16,989 bases of DNA. Source: an uncultured Ruminococcus sp. (GTDB taxonomy: Bacteria > Bacillota > Clostridia > Oscillospirales > CAG-272). Below the pieces are notes generated by a model. It saw only the letters and a list, made by a program, of their open reading frames with translations. It did not search any database and was not told where the DNA came from. This document shows, piece by piece, positions 1-7,063 of this stretch. The translations under genes and the position numbers were made by a program. The stretch lies in assembly GCA_902783755.1 (NCBI GenBank), contig CACZSC010000208.1:1-16989 (forward strand), given 5' to 3'. Each line of letters opens with the position of its first letter. Position 1 is the stretch's first letter.

Positions 1-1086
1 ACCGCAAAGCCCTGGCACTATGACGACTGCGCACACGGAGAGATCTTCTGGAGCTACGCAAGGGAGACGTGGGCATACGGAGAAGTGTTCGAATCACTGA
101 ACTCGTATACAGATGAACAGAAGGAAAGAGACAGGAAAGTACAGGAAAGCTATGTACCCATGGTGCTGTCTGAAATCAACAAGGAATCAAACTACCTGAA
201 CAATCTGAACAGGGAGAAGAGAAGCCAGGAAAGGGTCGACATAGTCAAGAAGATCGAACAGTATGAGAGGGAAGGCCGTTTCGACGAGGACGTCGAGCTG
301 GATCCTCCGTCAAAGGAGCTTTCTCCCGATGCTATAGACTATTACAGGAGACATCTTTTCGAGAGGCTCAAGAGAAGAGTCGCATTCAATCTGGCCAGAA
401 GATACGTAAACAGCCTCATCTCCGACAAGAAGCTCATTATAAAGGGATTCGAGGGACTTGAGAATTTCAGGGACCTCAAGACCGGAGCCGTTATCACCTG
501 CAACCATTTCCACGCCTTCGACAGTTTTCTCATGCAGCTGGCATACGAGAACTCAGAACACCAGGACAAGAACTTCTACAGGGTCATCAAGGAAGGAAAC
601 TACACTTCCTTCCCGGGCTTCTACGGCTTTCTCATGAGGCACTGCAACACCCTGCCTCTGTCGTCCAACAAAGACACTCTCAGGAAATTCATGGAAGCCA
701 CCGAAACTCTTCTGAGAGAAGGTAACTTCGTCCTTATCTATCCTGAGCAGAGCATGTGGTGGAACTACAGGAAGCCAAAGCCTCTTAAGGAGGGAGCCTA
801 CACCTTTGCCGCGAGAAGCCACGTGCCTGTCCTTCCGTGCTTCGTCACGATGCAGGATTCCAACATGATCGATGACGACGGGTATTACAGACAGGAATAT
901 ACCGTACATATCGGAAAGCCCATCTATCCCGACGAGTCTCTTCCGTACGGAAAGAGAAAGAAAAAGATGATAGAGGAAAACTTCCAATACTGGAAAGAGA
1001 CCTATGAGAACGTCTACCATATCCCTCTGACATATTTGTGCGATGAAAAGGAAGAACAGACGGAAGTCATCCAGAAAGTAAAATAG
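1..1086 (+). CDS. GT8 glycosyltransferase-PlsC-like acyltransferase fusion (5' end missing)
   Basis: The reading frame is open from base 1, so the gene starts left of the window; 361 residues are visible. The first 30 or so (KPWHYDDCAHGEIFWSYAR and on) resemble the C-terminal signature of GT8 family glycosyltransferases (KPW..YD....FW.YAR). A charged, probably helical linker of roughly 100 residues follows, then a PlsC/LPLAT acyltransferase domain. Its block I HX4D motif is NHFHAFD, with His169 and Asp174 counted from base 1. The block III equivalent is YPEQSMWW in place of the usual PEG, and a VPVLPCF segment matches block IV. A GTG at 85 could open a separate acyltransferase of 333 residues, but no Shine-Dalgarno sequence is suitably spaced before it and the upstream frame is clearly coding, so a fusion is preferred. 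The acyltransferase would be expected at the inner face of the membrane, acylating a glycerol- or sugar-based lipid. The acceptor is unknown. The acyltransferase call is firm; the GT8 call rests on a short tail. Confidence 0.85.
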   Translation, partial: TAKPWHYDDCAHGEIFWSYARETWAYGEVFESLNSYTDEQKERDRKVQESYVPMVLSEINKESNYLNNLNREKRSQERVDIVKKIEQYEREGRFDEDVELDPPSKELSPDAIDYYRRHLFERLKRRVAFNLARRYVNSLISDKKLIIKGFEGLENFRDLKTGAVITCNHFHAFDSFLMQLAYENSEHQDKNFYRVIKEGNYTSFPGFYGFLMRHCNTLPLSSNKDTLRKFMEATETLLREGNFVLIYPEQSMWWNYRKPKPLKEGAYTFAARSHVPVLPCFVTMQDSNMIDDDGYYRQEYTVHIGKPIYPDESLPYGKRKKKMIEENFQYWKETYENVYHIPLTYLCDEKEEQTEVIQKVK

Positions 1087-1099
1087 TGATACCTAAGGA

Positions 1100-1131
1100 A
1101 AAACGCCACCCAAGCCGGATGGCGTTTTCTT
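1100..1131. terminator. Bidirectional rho-independent terminator
   Basis: A 10-bp stem with one mismatch (arms 1102-1111 and 1117-1126) has a 5-nt loop and is flanked by T-rich sequence on the right and A-rich sequence on the left. It can end the GT8-acyltransferase gene from the left and the convergent lipoprotein gene (stop at 1147) from the right. Confidence 0.85.
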
Positions 1132-1146
1132 ATTGTCCTGTCTGTC

Positions 1147-1557
1147 TTACTTCTTTACGAAAACATACTCAAGGCCTTCAAGTATCGTGCTCAGTTCATT
1201 GCCGTTCAGTTTGAAATCCTGAGCTTCACCGTTGACCGTGATGACGATCGTATCGCCGTTCCTGGTCCATGTCCCCGTGTCTGGCTCTTCTCCGTAAACA
1301 GTGATGGTGGCTGTGCCGCCTTCCTTGATCTCAACTGTCATGAAATCCTCCAGGGATTTCATCTCAAGGATCTCAAGATACTCGTCAAGAGTGAATCCGG
1401 TGCCTTCAAGTGCGCTTTCCATATACTCCTTTATTTCGACTCCGCCTACGGACTTGGTGATGTATTTCCCCTCGGGTCCTGCCGCCTTTCCGCATCCTGC
1501 GAGAAGCAGGGAAGCGATGAGAAGCACTGACATTGCGATAAGAGCAAAACGTTTCAT
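1147..1557 (-). CDS. Small lipoprotein, paralogue A (lipocalin-like beta-domain)
   Basis: This encodes a 136-residue predicted secreted lipoprotein. The start is the ATG at 1557 (MKRFALIAM), because AGGAGA lies 7 nt upstream; a longer reading from 1581 has no comparable site. The signal peptide is Met-Lys-Arg plus a hydrophobic core, ending in a lipobox LLAGC with Cys22 as the lipidated residue. The mature part has a GKYITKS strand, an acidic helical stretch, and a C-terminal GTWTRNGDTIVITV / GNELSTILEG / YVFVKK pattern. That pattern is typical of small beta-barrel lipoproteins in Clostridia that track residual structure rather than catalysis. It matches the neighbouring gene at 1670-2071 over its whole length, so the two are tandem duplicates. 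It has its own promoter (1600-1628) and ends at the bidirectional terminator. The function is not recognisable. Confidence 0.85.
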   Translation of the reverse strand: MKRFALIAMSVLLIASLLLAGCGKAAGPEGKYITKSVGGVEIKEYMESALEGTGFTLDEYLEILEMKSLEDFMTVEIKEGGTATITVYGEEPDTGTWTRNGDTIVITVNGEAQDFKLNGNELSTILEGLEYVFVKK

Positions 1558-1599
1558 TTCCGATTCTCCTGTATAAAACAAATTTTGGGGTCTGGATAG

Positions 1600-1628
1600 A
1601 ATATATCATATTCGCGCGGAAAAAGCAA
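1600..1628 (-). promoter_or_regulatory. Sigma-A-type promoter of lipoprotein A
   Basis: On the minus strand, -35 TTGCTT (1628-1623), a 17-nt spacer and -10 TATATT (1605-1600) match the vegetative consensus well. The predicted start near 1593 leaves a leader of about 36 nt before the ATG at 1557. The promoter sits just downstream of the terminator of the preceding paralogue, making this gene a separate transcription unit. Confidence 0.75.
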
Positions 1629-1633
1629 ATATG

Positions 1634-1666
1634 ACAGAAAGAGCCACCCGTGAAAGGTGGCTTCGT
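1634..1666 (-). terminator. Rho-independent terminator of lipoprotein B
   Basis: A 7-bp perfect stem (AGCCACC at 1642-1648, GGTGGCT at 1656-1662) with a 7-nt loop lies directly after the stop codon at 1670. On the minus strand it is followed by the T-rich run CTTTCTGT. Confidence 0.75.
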
Positions 1667-1669
1667 TCC

Positions 1670-2071
1670 TTATTTCCTTACGAATACATACCTGTGGCCT
1701 TCAAGGTATCCGGTCAGCTCATTTCCGCTGAAGTTGTAATCCGCCGGATAGTCGTCAATGTCTATCGTGACCTTGAAACCGGTCTGGGACCAGGTGCCTT
1801 CTGCTACTCTGTCATAAAGGTTCATGACGGCCACGCCGAAAGGTTTCAGTTCGAGGACCATATAGTCGTCCAGGCTCTCTATCTTGTTCAGGCTCATGTA
1901 GACTTCAAGGGTCCAGCCGGCTTCCTCAAGATTCTCCTTGAGTACTTCCTCAAGAGGCTTTCCGTCGATGGTCTTCAGAATATATGTTCCCTTGGGATCC
2001 TGTGATCCGCATCCTGCGAACAGCACGGCGATCATAAGCACCGCCAGGGATATGATCAAAAAGCGTTTCAT
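1670..2071 (-). CDS. Small lipoprotein, paralogue B (lipocalin-like beta-domain)
   Basis: This encodes a 133-residue predicted lipoprotein starting at the ATG at 2071 (MKRFLIISL), chosen because GAGGAG lies about 9 nt upstream and the promoter -10 is at 2108-2103. A longer reading from 2131 would begin inside the promoter. The signal peptide ends in LFAGC with Cys21 as the lipid anchor. The mature region matches paralogue A: GTYILKT, an acidic helix with SLDDYM, then GTWSQTG, GNELTGYLEG and YVFVRK at the C terminus. Conserved positions cluster in the GTW, GNEL and terminal YVFV.K motifs. The pair looks like a local tandem duplication that has since diverged. Its role is unknown; an extracytoplasmic ligand-binding or stress-related lipoprotein is possible but unproven. 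Confidence 0.85.
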   Translation of the reverse strand: MKRFLIISLAVLMIAVLFAGCGSQDPKGTYILKTIDGKPLEEVLKENLEEAGWTLEVYMSLNKIESLDDYMVLELKPFGVAVMNLYDRVAEGTWSQTGFKVTIDIDDYPADYNFSGNELTGYLEGHRYVFVRK

Positions 2072-2102
2072 ATCAAAATTCTCCTCTTTTCTTCTGCCCT
2101 GT

Positions 2103-2131
2103 ACTATAGCACAAATGCGGAGAAAATGCAA
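2103..2131 (-). promoter_or_regulatory. Sigma-A-type promoter of lipoprotein B
   Basis: On the minus strand, -35 TTGCAT (2131-2126), a 17-nt spacer and -10 TATAGT (2108-2103) lie immediately after the GNAT gene stop codon. No terminator is visible between that stop and this promoter, so the lipoprotein may also be reached by read-through from the esterase-GNAT transcript. Confidence 0.75.
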
Positions 2132-2599
2132 TCACTCATCAGCTATCTTCTTGAACAGCCTTGCGCTCCAGAATTCCATTCCAAGCTCATCAAGGTAAAA
2201 CCGGAATATGGCCTGCCAGTTCTTAACGGCGGTACTGAGCATCATGAACTCAGCTTCACCTTTCACGGCGTTCTCCGCGTAAATGAACAGTTCCTTGCCG
2301 ATTCCACGGCGCCTCATTTCAGGCACTACGTAGATCTCCTCGACTTCGAAAAGGGAAGTCCCGTCGGGCATTACAGACGACTGTTTTTCTGACCTCGAGA
2401 TATGACCGAACAGATATCCTGCGGTCATACCGCTTATCTCCGCAGTGAAGATACGGTTTCCCTTAATATCTTCCTTGCCGTTCTTCCGGTATCCGTAGCA
2501 GCTCCCTTCGGCTTCCCAAGACTCAGACATGGATATAAGCGTCGAGAGAAGCTCCGGCGTGAGTTTCTTTTCCGTTATCTTTAATCCGTCATTTTTCAT
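2132..2599 (-). CDS. GNAT family N-acetyltransferase
   Basis: This 155-residue protein of the GNAT superfamily would transfer an acetyl group from acetyl-CoA to an amine; the substrate is unknown. The coenzyme-A pyrophosphate-binding motif A is visible as EEIYVVPEMRRRGIGKELF (residues 87-105), containing the R-x-x-G-x-G core at 96-101. A hydrophobic strand MMLSTAV and a WQAIFRFYLDELGMEF segment near the C terminus fit motif B, the acceptor-loop region. The chosen start is the ATG at 2599, which overlaps the end of the upstream carboxylesterase by 11 nt and implies translational coupling. An ATG at 2632 in the same frame would overlap further and has no ribosome binding site. The Shine-Dalgarno for 2599 is also weak, consistent with coupling. 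Confidence 0.85.
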   Translation of the reverse strand: MKNDGLKITEKKLTPELLSTLISMSESWEAEGSCYGYRKNGKEDIKGNRIFTAEISGMTAGYLFGHISRSEKQSSVMPDGTSLFEVEEIYVVPEMRRRGIGKELFIYAENAVKGEAEFMMLSTAVKNWQAIFRFYLDELGMEFWSARLFKKIADE

Positions 2600-4394
2600 A
2601 TTTGAACCCGTAGAACCTGTCAAATATCTCATACAGTCGGGTCATGGGAGTCTCGACCGGTCCCGTATGCTCGCCGAACTCGAAGACCTCGTCCTTACCG
2701 GAATATACAGTCCATTCAGGAAGATTGTTCCCATTCGGGTCTCCGGTCTTTATGAAATTGAGGAAATACTGTGACATCATGTCGGAAAGGGCCCTGTCCT
2801 CATCGGTGAACTGCTTCGAGTCTTCCTTTATATTGTGGTAGAAGTATATCTCCTCTCCGGCGTGCCAGGTGCCGAGGCGCCCGTTCGACTTCGTGAAGTA
2901 ATAGACATATGATGGGATGCCGTTCAGCTGAGCCAGCCTCTGCCAGCAGTAGTGGCCGTATGTGAAATAAACGGCGGTGTATATGTCAGCCCAGTCCTTC
3001 TTTGCCTGCTCGTCCGTCTTTCCGGGGTAAAGGGCTTTGACCTCGTCAGCATATTCTCCGAAATACCTGTCTATACGTCCTTCATAGTTTTTGCTGTCGG
3101 CCTGTGAGAAGAGTATGAACGGACCGGATTCGTCCCGGTTGAACCCGTGCAGCTGGGCCTCCTCGTTATGGATGCCTTTCATGTAGGATTCGTAGGGTGT
3201 TTCTTCCAGTACGTAGCCGTCCACTGTCATATGGTGGTGGACGTACATCTCGTCAACTAAATCCTCGGCAGGCATCGCTCTCAGTTCATCTATGGATGTC
3301 ACGCTGTTCCGCTCCATGGTATTCTCTGCAGCCGCGTAAGCGTCTTCAAGGGACCTGAAGGAATGTGTGGGTTCGGGTGAGACCACAGTGGAGCTCTCCG
3401 CTATCGCTCTTCTGAAGAGACCTTTTGCAAGGGGGGACGTGCAAAGGGCCGTCACGCAGGCAGCTCCCGCCGATTCACCGGCAATCGTCACGTTTCCGGG
3501 ATCGCCTCCGAATGCGGATATATTGTCCCTGATCCATTCGAGAGCCATTATCTGGTCCAGCAGCCCGTAGTTTCCCGTGGTTCCTTTGGGCGATTCAGCG
3601 GCAAGGTCCTCATGGGCGAAGAATCCGAATATACCGAGCCGGTATCCCATGTTGACGACGATTATCCCCTCGCGGGCCAGGCCTTCACCGCTGTAGTCCC
3701 CGAAGGAGGGCTGTCCGGTCTGAAGGGAACCGCCGTGGATGTATACCAGCACAGGCAGATCCTTCTGCTCTCCGGCTGGCTTCCAGATGTTTAGATACAG
3801 GGAGTCTTCGCTTACAGGTTCCCTGAAGTTGTCATCGAGGGATATCTCGAACTCGTGGTAACCGATGATGTTCACCAGCGTATAGTATATCGGGAGGCTC
3901 CTCGACTGCATCGACATTGGAGCGAAATGATCCGCCTCGAGCACACCTTCCCATGCTTTTGCACTGACGGGCTCCTTCCATCTCAGATCACCTACCGGAG
4001 GCTCGGCATACGGTATCCCGCAGAATATCTCCACCTGTCCGTCTTCGGATACGACGCCTGTCAGGTCTCCCTGTTCCACATGTATGACTTCCGTCACGCC
4101 TTTCGCGTTCTTGGCTGCCGGTATGGAACGGTAGGGAGGCCAGGATACCGCGAGGATGATCCCGAATACGATGATGAGGCAGATCCAGCTGAGGAACCTC
4201 ATGAGCCTCTTCTTATGATTAAGGACCTTTATCCTCAGGAAGACATATGATGCGACTGCAGCCGCCGTGAGTATCCAGCCGATAACCGTGTGTTTTCCAA
4301 GTTCCAGCAGGATGACCATTATGATCGTAAGTATGCTGAGGAATATTATCCAGAATATCTTCGGTCTTTTTCCGTTCTGATCGTTTCTAGCCAT
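2589..4394 (-). CDS. Membrane-anchored type-B carboxylesterase
   Basis: This 601-residue protein has three predicted membrane segments (about residues 13-32, 36-53, 67-85) followed by a complete type-B carboxylesterase/lipase domain (para-nitrobenzyl esterase family). The N terminus and the loop at 54-66 are rich in Lys/Arg, so by the positive-inside rule the catalytic domain should lie outside the cell. Family signatures seen are GIPYAEPPVGDLRW, EDSLYLNIW, the oxyanion-hole IHGGSL, and the nucleophile elbow GESAGA with Ser308. Glu422 (FNRDES) and His511 (WHAGEE) complete the triad. It would hydrolyse carboxylic esters; the natural substrate is unknown. The start ATG at 4394 is preceded by GGGGGA about 6 nt away and by a good promoter. 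Most bacterial members have no multi-pass N-terminal anchor. It overlaps the downstream GNAT gene. Confidence 0.92.
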   Translation of the reverse strand: MARNDQNGKRPKIFWIIFLSILTIIMVILLELGKHTVIGWILTAAAVASYVFLRIKVLNHKKRLMRFLSWICLIIVFGIILAVSWPPYRSIPAAKNAKGVTEVIHVEQGDLTGVVSEDGQVEIFCGIPYAEPPVGDLRWKEPVSAKAWEGVLEADHFAPMSMQSRSLPIYYTLVNIIGYHEFEISLDDNFREPVSEDSLYLNIWKPAGEQKDLPVLVYIHGGSLQTGQPSFGDYSGEGLAREGIIVVNMGYRLGIFGFFAHEDLAAESPKGTTGNYGLLDQIMALEWIRDNISAFGGDPGNVTIAGESAGAACVTALCTSPLAKGLFRRAIAESSTVVSPEPTHSFRSLEDAYAAAENTMERNSVTSIDELRAMPAEDLVDEMYVHHHMTVDGYVLEETPYESYMKGIHNEEAQLHGFNRDESGPFILFSQADSKNYEGRIDRYFGEYADEVKALYPGKTDEQAKKDWADIYTAVYFTYGHYCWQRLAQLNGIPSYVYYFTKSNGRLGTWHAGEEIYFYHNIKEDSKQFTDEDRALSDMMSQYFLNFIKTGDPNGNNLPEWTVYSGKDEVFEFGEHTGPVETPMTRLYEIFDRFYGFKYEK

Positions 4395-4424
4395 ATCAGT
4401 CCCCCGGTTTTGTATTCTGTTCTG

Positions 4425-4453
4425 ATTTTACCCGCTCGGCGGAACAATTGCAA
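4425..4453 (-). promoter_or_regulatory. Sigma-A-type promoter of the esterase-GNAT operon
   Basis: On the minus strand, -35 TTGCAA (4453-4448), a 17-nt spacer and -10 TAAAAT (4430-4425) precede a leader of about 24 nt to the ATG at 4394. It lies just after the terminator of the upstream PEP carboxykinase gene. Confidence 0.75.
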
Positions 4454-4455
4454 GA

Positions 4456-4485
4456 GAAAAACGGGCTCGAAAAGCCCGTTTTTCC
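4456..4485. terminator. Strong terminator after PEP carboxykinase
   Basis: A perfect 11-bp stem (4457-4467 with 4473-4483) has GC-rich core ACGGGCT/AGCCCGT and a 5-nt loop. T runs occur on both strands, so it can act in either direction. It lies 18 nt beyond the carboxykinase stop codon. Confidence 0.9.
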
Positions 4486-4502
4486 GGAAAGGAGGTCTAT
4501 GA

Positions 4503-6287
4503 CTACTCTCCGAGCCTCTTTTCAAGGCCGGAAAGCTCATCTGTTAATTCTGAAGGGACCCTGTCTCCGATGAAAGAGTAGAATTCCTTTATGTTCTCTA
4601 TGTCGGCAAGCCAGCTTGCGTTGTCAACCGAAAGCAGATCTCTCAGTGTGTCGGAGGAAACGCTGTCAAGTCCTCCGATATCGATATCCGACGGTTTAGG
4701 AACGTACCCGATCGGTGTCAGGTCAGCGTCCACTTTTCCTTCGCATCTCGCGAGTATCCACAGCAGCACCCTGAAGTTGTCACCGAATCCGGGCCAGATG
4801 AAGTTTCCGTCATCGTCTGTCCTGAACCAGTTCACGTGGAAGATCTTCGGTGGATTCTTTATCACCTTACCCATATCGAGCCAGTGTCTGAAATAATCGC
4901 CCATGTCGTATCCCACGAAAGGTCTCATCGCCATGGGATCCCTGCGTACGACGCCTACGGCGCCCGCAGCTGCCGCTGTGGTCTCAGAGGCCATGATCGA
5001 TCCCACGAAGGTCCCGTTCTGCCATGAAGTCGACTGATACACCAGAGGAGCGGTCTTGGCCCTGCGCCCTCCGAAAATGATCGCCGAGATCGGGACCCCC
5101 TTCGGGTTGTCGAACTCAGGAGACAGGCAGGGGCAGTTCTTTGATTTCGCAGTGAATCTGGAATTGGGATGGGCTCCGGAGGTGCCGACCTTGTCGGTCT
5201 TGTCGTATTTTCTGTAGTCCCAGGGCTCTCCGCGCCAGTTCTCGGCGTTTGCCGGAGGATCGCTGTTCAGGCCCTCCCACCAAACCGTGTTGTCGCTGAG
5301 ATCGTGGCAGACGTTCGTGAATATGGTGTCCTTCATGCAGGTATGCAGAGCATTGGGATTTGACTTTTCGTTCGTACCGGGCGCCACGCCGAAGAATCCG
5401 TTCTCCGGATTGACGGCCCACAGTCTTCCGTCCTCGCCCACTCTCAGCCAGGCTATGTCATCGCCCACGCACCAGCATTTGTATCCGAGCTTCCTGAAAC
5501 GTTCCGGAGGGATTATCATTGCGAGATTTGTCTTTCCGCATGCGGAAGGGAAGGCTCCGGTCACGTATTTGACCGTACCGTCTGGATACTGGACACCGAG
5601 TATGAGCATATGCTCGGCCATCCAGCCTTCCTTTCTTCCCAGGTAGGAAGCGATCCTCAGCGCGAAGCATTTCTTCCCGAGCAGCACGTTGCCGCCGTAT
5701 CCGGAGTTGACTGACCATATGGTATTGTCCTCTGGGAAGTGGCATATGTATCTGTTGTTCTCATCGAGATCAGCTTTTGAGTGAAGTCCCTTTATGAAGT
5801 CACCGCTGTCTCCGAGAGCCTCTATCACGTCATTTCCTACGCGGGTCATTATGAGCATGTTGAGAACGACATATATGGAGTCAGTGAGCTCTATGCCGTA
5901 TTTTGCGAACTCCGAGCCTACGATGCCCATGGAGTAGGGAATCACGTACATGGTGCGCCCCTGCATGGATCCCGTGAACAGTCTTGTAAGCCTCCTGTAG
6001 CACTCGCCCGGCTCGATCCAGTTGTTCACATTGCCGCAGTCCTCTTTGGTCCTGGTGCAGATGAATGTTCTGGCCTCGACCCTTGCCACATCGTTTACGG
6101 CGGTCCTGTGGAGATAGCAACCCGGCAGGATCTCCTGGTTCAGTTTTATGAGTTCGCCTGTGGAGCAGGCCTGATCCCTCAGTTCCTGTGTCTGTTTCTC
6201 GGAGCCGTCGATCCAGACGACCTTGTCAGGTTTCGTCATGGCGGCCATTTCCTGTATCCACGAAGACAGGTATTTGTTCTCAGTCAT
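4503..6287 (-). CDS. pckG: Phosphoenolpyruvate carboxykinase (GTP)
   Basis: This 594-residue cytosolic enzyme interconverts oxaloacetate + GTP with phosphoenolpyruvate + CO2 + GDP. In fermenting anaerobes it often runs in the CO2-fixing direction toward C4 acids, while in gluconeogenesis it runs the other way. GTP-class signatures are clear: PGCYLHR and DVARVEARTFICT near the N terminus, YGGNVLLGKKC, the P-loop FPSACGKTNLAM with reactive Cys250 and Lys253, and VGDDIAWLR for metal binding. FGGRRAKTAPLVYQ, VGYDMGDYF and WPGFGDNFRVL follow in the usual order. The length is normal for the family and unlike the ATP-type enzyme. The start is ATG 6287, with GAGG 7-8 nt upstream; the reading can extend to a TTG at 6308 but without a site. 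The gene is monocistronic, with its own promoter and terminator. Confidence 0.97.
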   Translation of the reverse strand: MTENKYLSSWIQEMAAMTKPDKVVWIDGSEKQTQELRDQACSTGELIKLNQEILPGCYLHRTAVNDVARVEARTFICTRTKEDCGNVNNWIEPGECYRRLTRLFTGSMQGRTMYVIPYSMGIVGSEFAKYGIELTDSIYVVLNMLIMTRVGNDVIEALGDSGDFIKGLHSKADLDENNRYICHFPEDNTIWSVNSGYGGNVLLGKKCFALRIASYLGRKEGWMAEHMLILGVQYPDGTVKYVTGAFPSACGKTNLAMIIPPERFRKLGYKCWCVGDDIAWLRVGEDGRLWAVNPENGFFGVAPGTNEKSNPNALHTCMKDTIFTNVCHDLSDNTVWWEGLNSDPPANAENWRGEPWDYRKYDKTDKVGTSGAHPNSRFTAKSKNCPCLSPEFDNPKGVPISAIIFGGRRAKTAPLVYQSTSWQNGTFVGSIMASETTAAAAGAVGVVRRDPMAMRPFVGYDMGDYFRHWLDMGKVIKNPPKIFHVNWFRTDDDGNFIWPGFGDNFRVLLWILARCEGKVDADLTPIGYVPKPSDIDIGGLDSVSSDTLRDLLSVDNASWLADIENIKEFYSFIGDRVPSELTDELSGLEKRLGE

Positions 6288-6343
6288 GTCTTTTCCTCGA
6301 TTTTGCAAGTCGCATGTGTAAATTATTCAAATTCGTTGTCCAT

Positions 6344-6372
6344 ATTATATATCCCGCTGCCGCCATAATCAA
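6344..6372 (-). promoter_or_regulatory. Near-consensus sigma-A promoter of pckG
   Basis: On the minus strand, -35 TTGATT (6372-6367), a 17-nt spacer and a perfect -10 TATAAT (6349-6344) predict initiation near 6337 and a leader of about 50 nt. No riboswitch-like fold is evident in that leader. Upstream of the promoter (6373-6449) the DNA is AT-rich. It contains a short inverted repeat, TTTGTA (6425-6430) and TACAAA (6438-6443), which may be chance. Confidence 0.8.
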
Positions 6373-6444
6373 TACCGTTTTCGAAAAAACTATGCAAGAT
6401 AAATAGGCAAAATATACCTGATTCTTTGTAAAATTAGTACAAAA

Positions 6445-6499
6445 CGGGGAAAAGCGCCGTATTCCGTCCTTTCGGGAACCGGTTTCCGGCGCTTTTTAT
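6445..6499 (-). terminator. Terminator of the pth-mfd operon
   Basis: A 10-bp perfect outer stem, AAAAGCGCCG (6450-6459) with CGGCGCTTTT (6487-6496), encloses about 27 nt that can form a smaller inner hairpin (TTCC/GGAA). On the minus strand the stem ends in TTTTCCCCGTTTTG. It lies about 55 nt after the last stop codon of the operon at 6551. Confidence 0.75.
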
Positions 6500-6550
6500 C
6501 TTCTGTTGAAAATGAATGTTACATCATCAAATTATGCAAAATCGGTATCT

Positions 6551-7045
6551 TCAGTTCGCTTCGGGCACGTTTACGAGGGTGCATGTGCCTGCCTTCGCAT
6601 CCACATCGAAATAGTCGGCTCCGGCCGGGCCCGCCATGAGCCTCACGGTTATCCCTTTATCTATGAGACGGCTGCCGATCTCCATGGGATCCTCTTCCGG
6701 GAACTCCCAGTAGTTTGTCCTTACTGACAGATCCAGGAGTGAAAACAGCTCCTTCCTGAGCTCTGTGTCACCGGCGAATCCCGAATATCTTTCGAGTTCA
6801 GCAGCATCGATTGAACCCGGTTCCAGAGAGAAATCTGTCTCCGCGTCGGGAAGCAGCTCACTGAATACAGTCGTCAAATAATCGACAGCATCGCGGTAAA
6901 GATCGGATTCCAGGAACTTCTTCCTGTTCTCGAGGTAGGCGTCCCTCTGGCTCGTTTCATCGGGATCCCCGGAGGGCCTGCCGCATGATGCCAGCGGCAG
7001 CGCCAGTATGATCGCGCACAATACGATTGAGATTATTCTTTTCAC
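6551..7045 (-). CDS. Predicted lipoprotein of unknown function
   Basis: This encodes 164 residues, starting at a GTG at 7045 with a strong GGAGG 9 nt upstream. The signal peptide MKRIISIVLCAIILALPLAS ends at a lipobox LASC, with Cys21 as the anchor. The mature region is acidic and mostly helical in character: YLENRKKFLESDLYRDAVDYL, ELLPDAETDF, then ELRKELFSLLDLSVRTNYWEF. It ends in a beta-like VRLMAGPAGADYFDVDAKAGTC. No catalytic motif or known family is recognised. It is the last gene of the pth-mfd-PrsA-like operon, 18 nt after the PrsA-like stop. An association with the chaperone-like lipoprotein upstream is possible from position alone. Confidence 0.8.
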   Translation of the reverse strand: MKRIISIVLCAIILALPLASCGRPSGDPDETSQRDAYLENRKKFLESDLYRDAVDYLTTVFSELLPDAETDFSLEPGSIDAAELERYSGFAGDTELRKELFSLLDLSVRTNYWEFPEEDPMEIGSRLIDKGITVRLMAGPAGADYFDVDAKAGTCTLVNVPEAN

Positions 7046-7063
7046 TTTTCTTATCCTCCATCA

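Noticed and set aside
4490..4573. Plus-strand AAAGGAGGTCT-ATG followed by a 24-codon reading frame over the 3' end of pckG
   Set aside because: The Shine-Dalgarno match is good, but it is too close to the ATG, there is no promoter and the terminator hairpin lies directly upstream; probably chance.
6288..6337. Possible riboswitch in the pckG leader
   Set aside because: The leader is only about 50 nt, with no strong hairpin or terminator and no recognisable aptamer core.
5781..6368. 195-codon plus-strand frame antisense to the 5' part of pckG
   Set aside because: It is the shadow of a well-supported enzyme gene, with no ribosome binding site or protein-family signal.
6425..6443. Short inverted repeat TTTGTA-N7-TACAAA upstream of the pckG promoter
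   Set aside because: Six-bp arms in AT-rich DNA about 55 nt above the -35 are expected by chance; not called as an operator.
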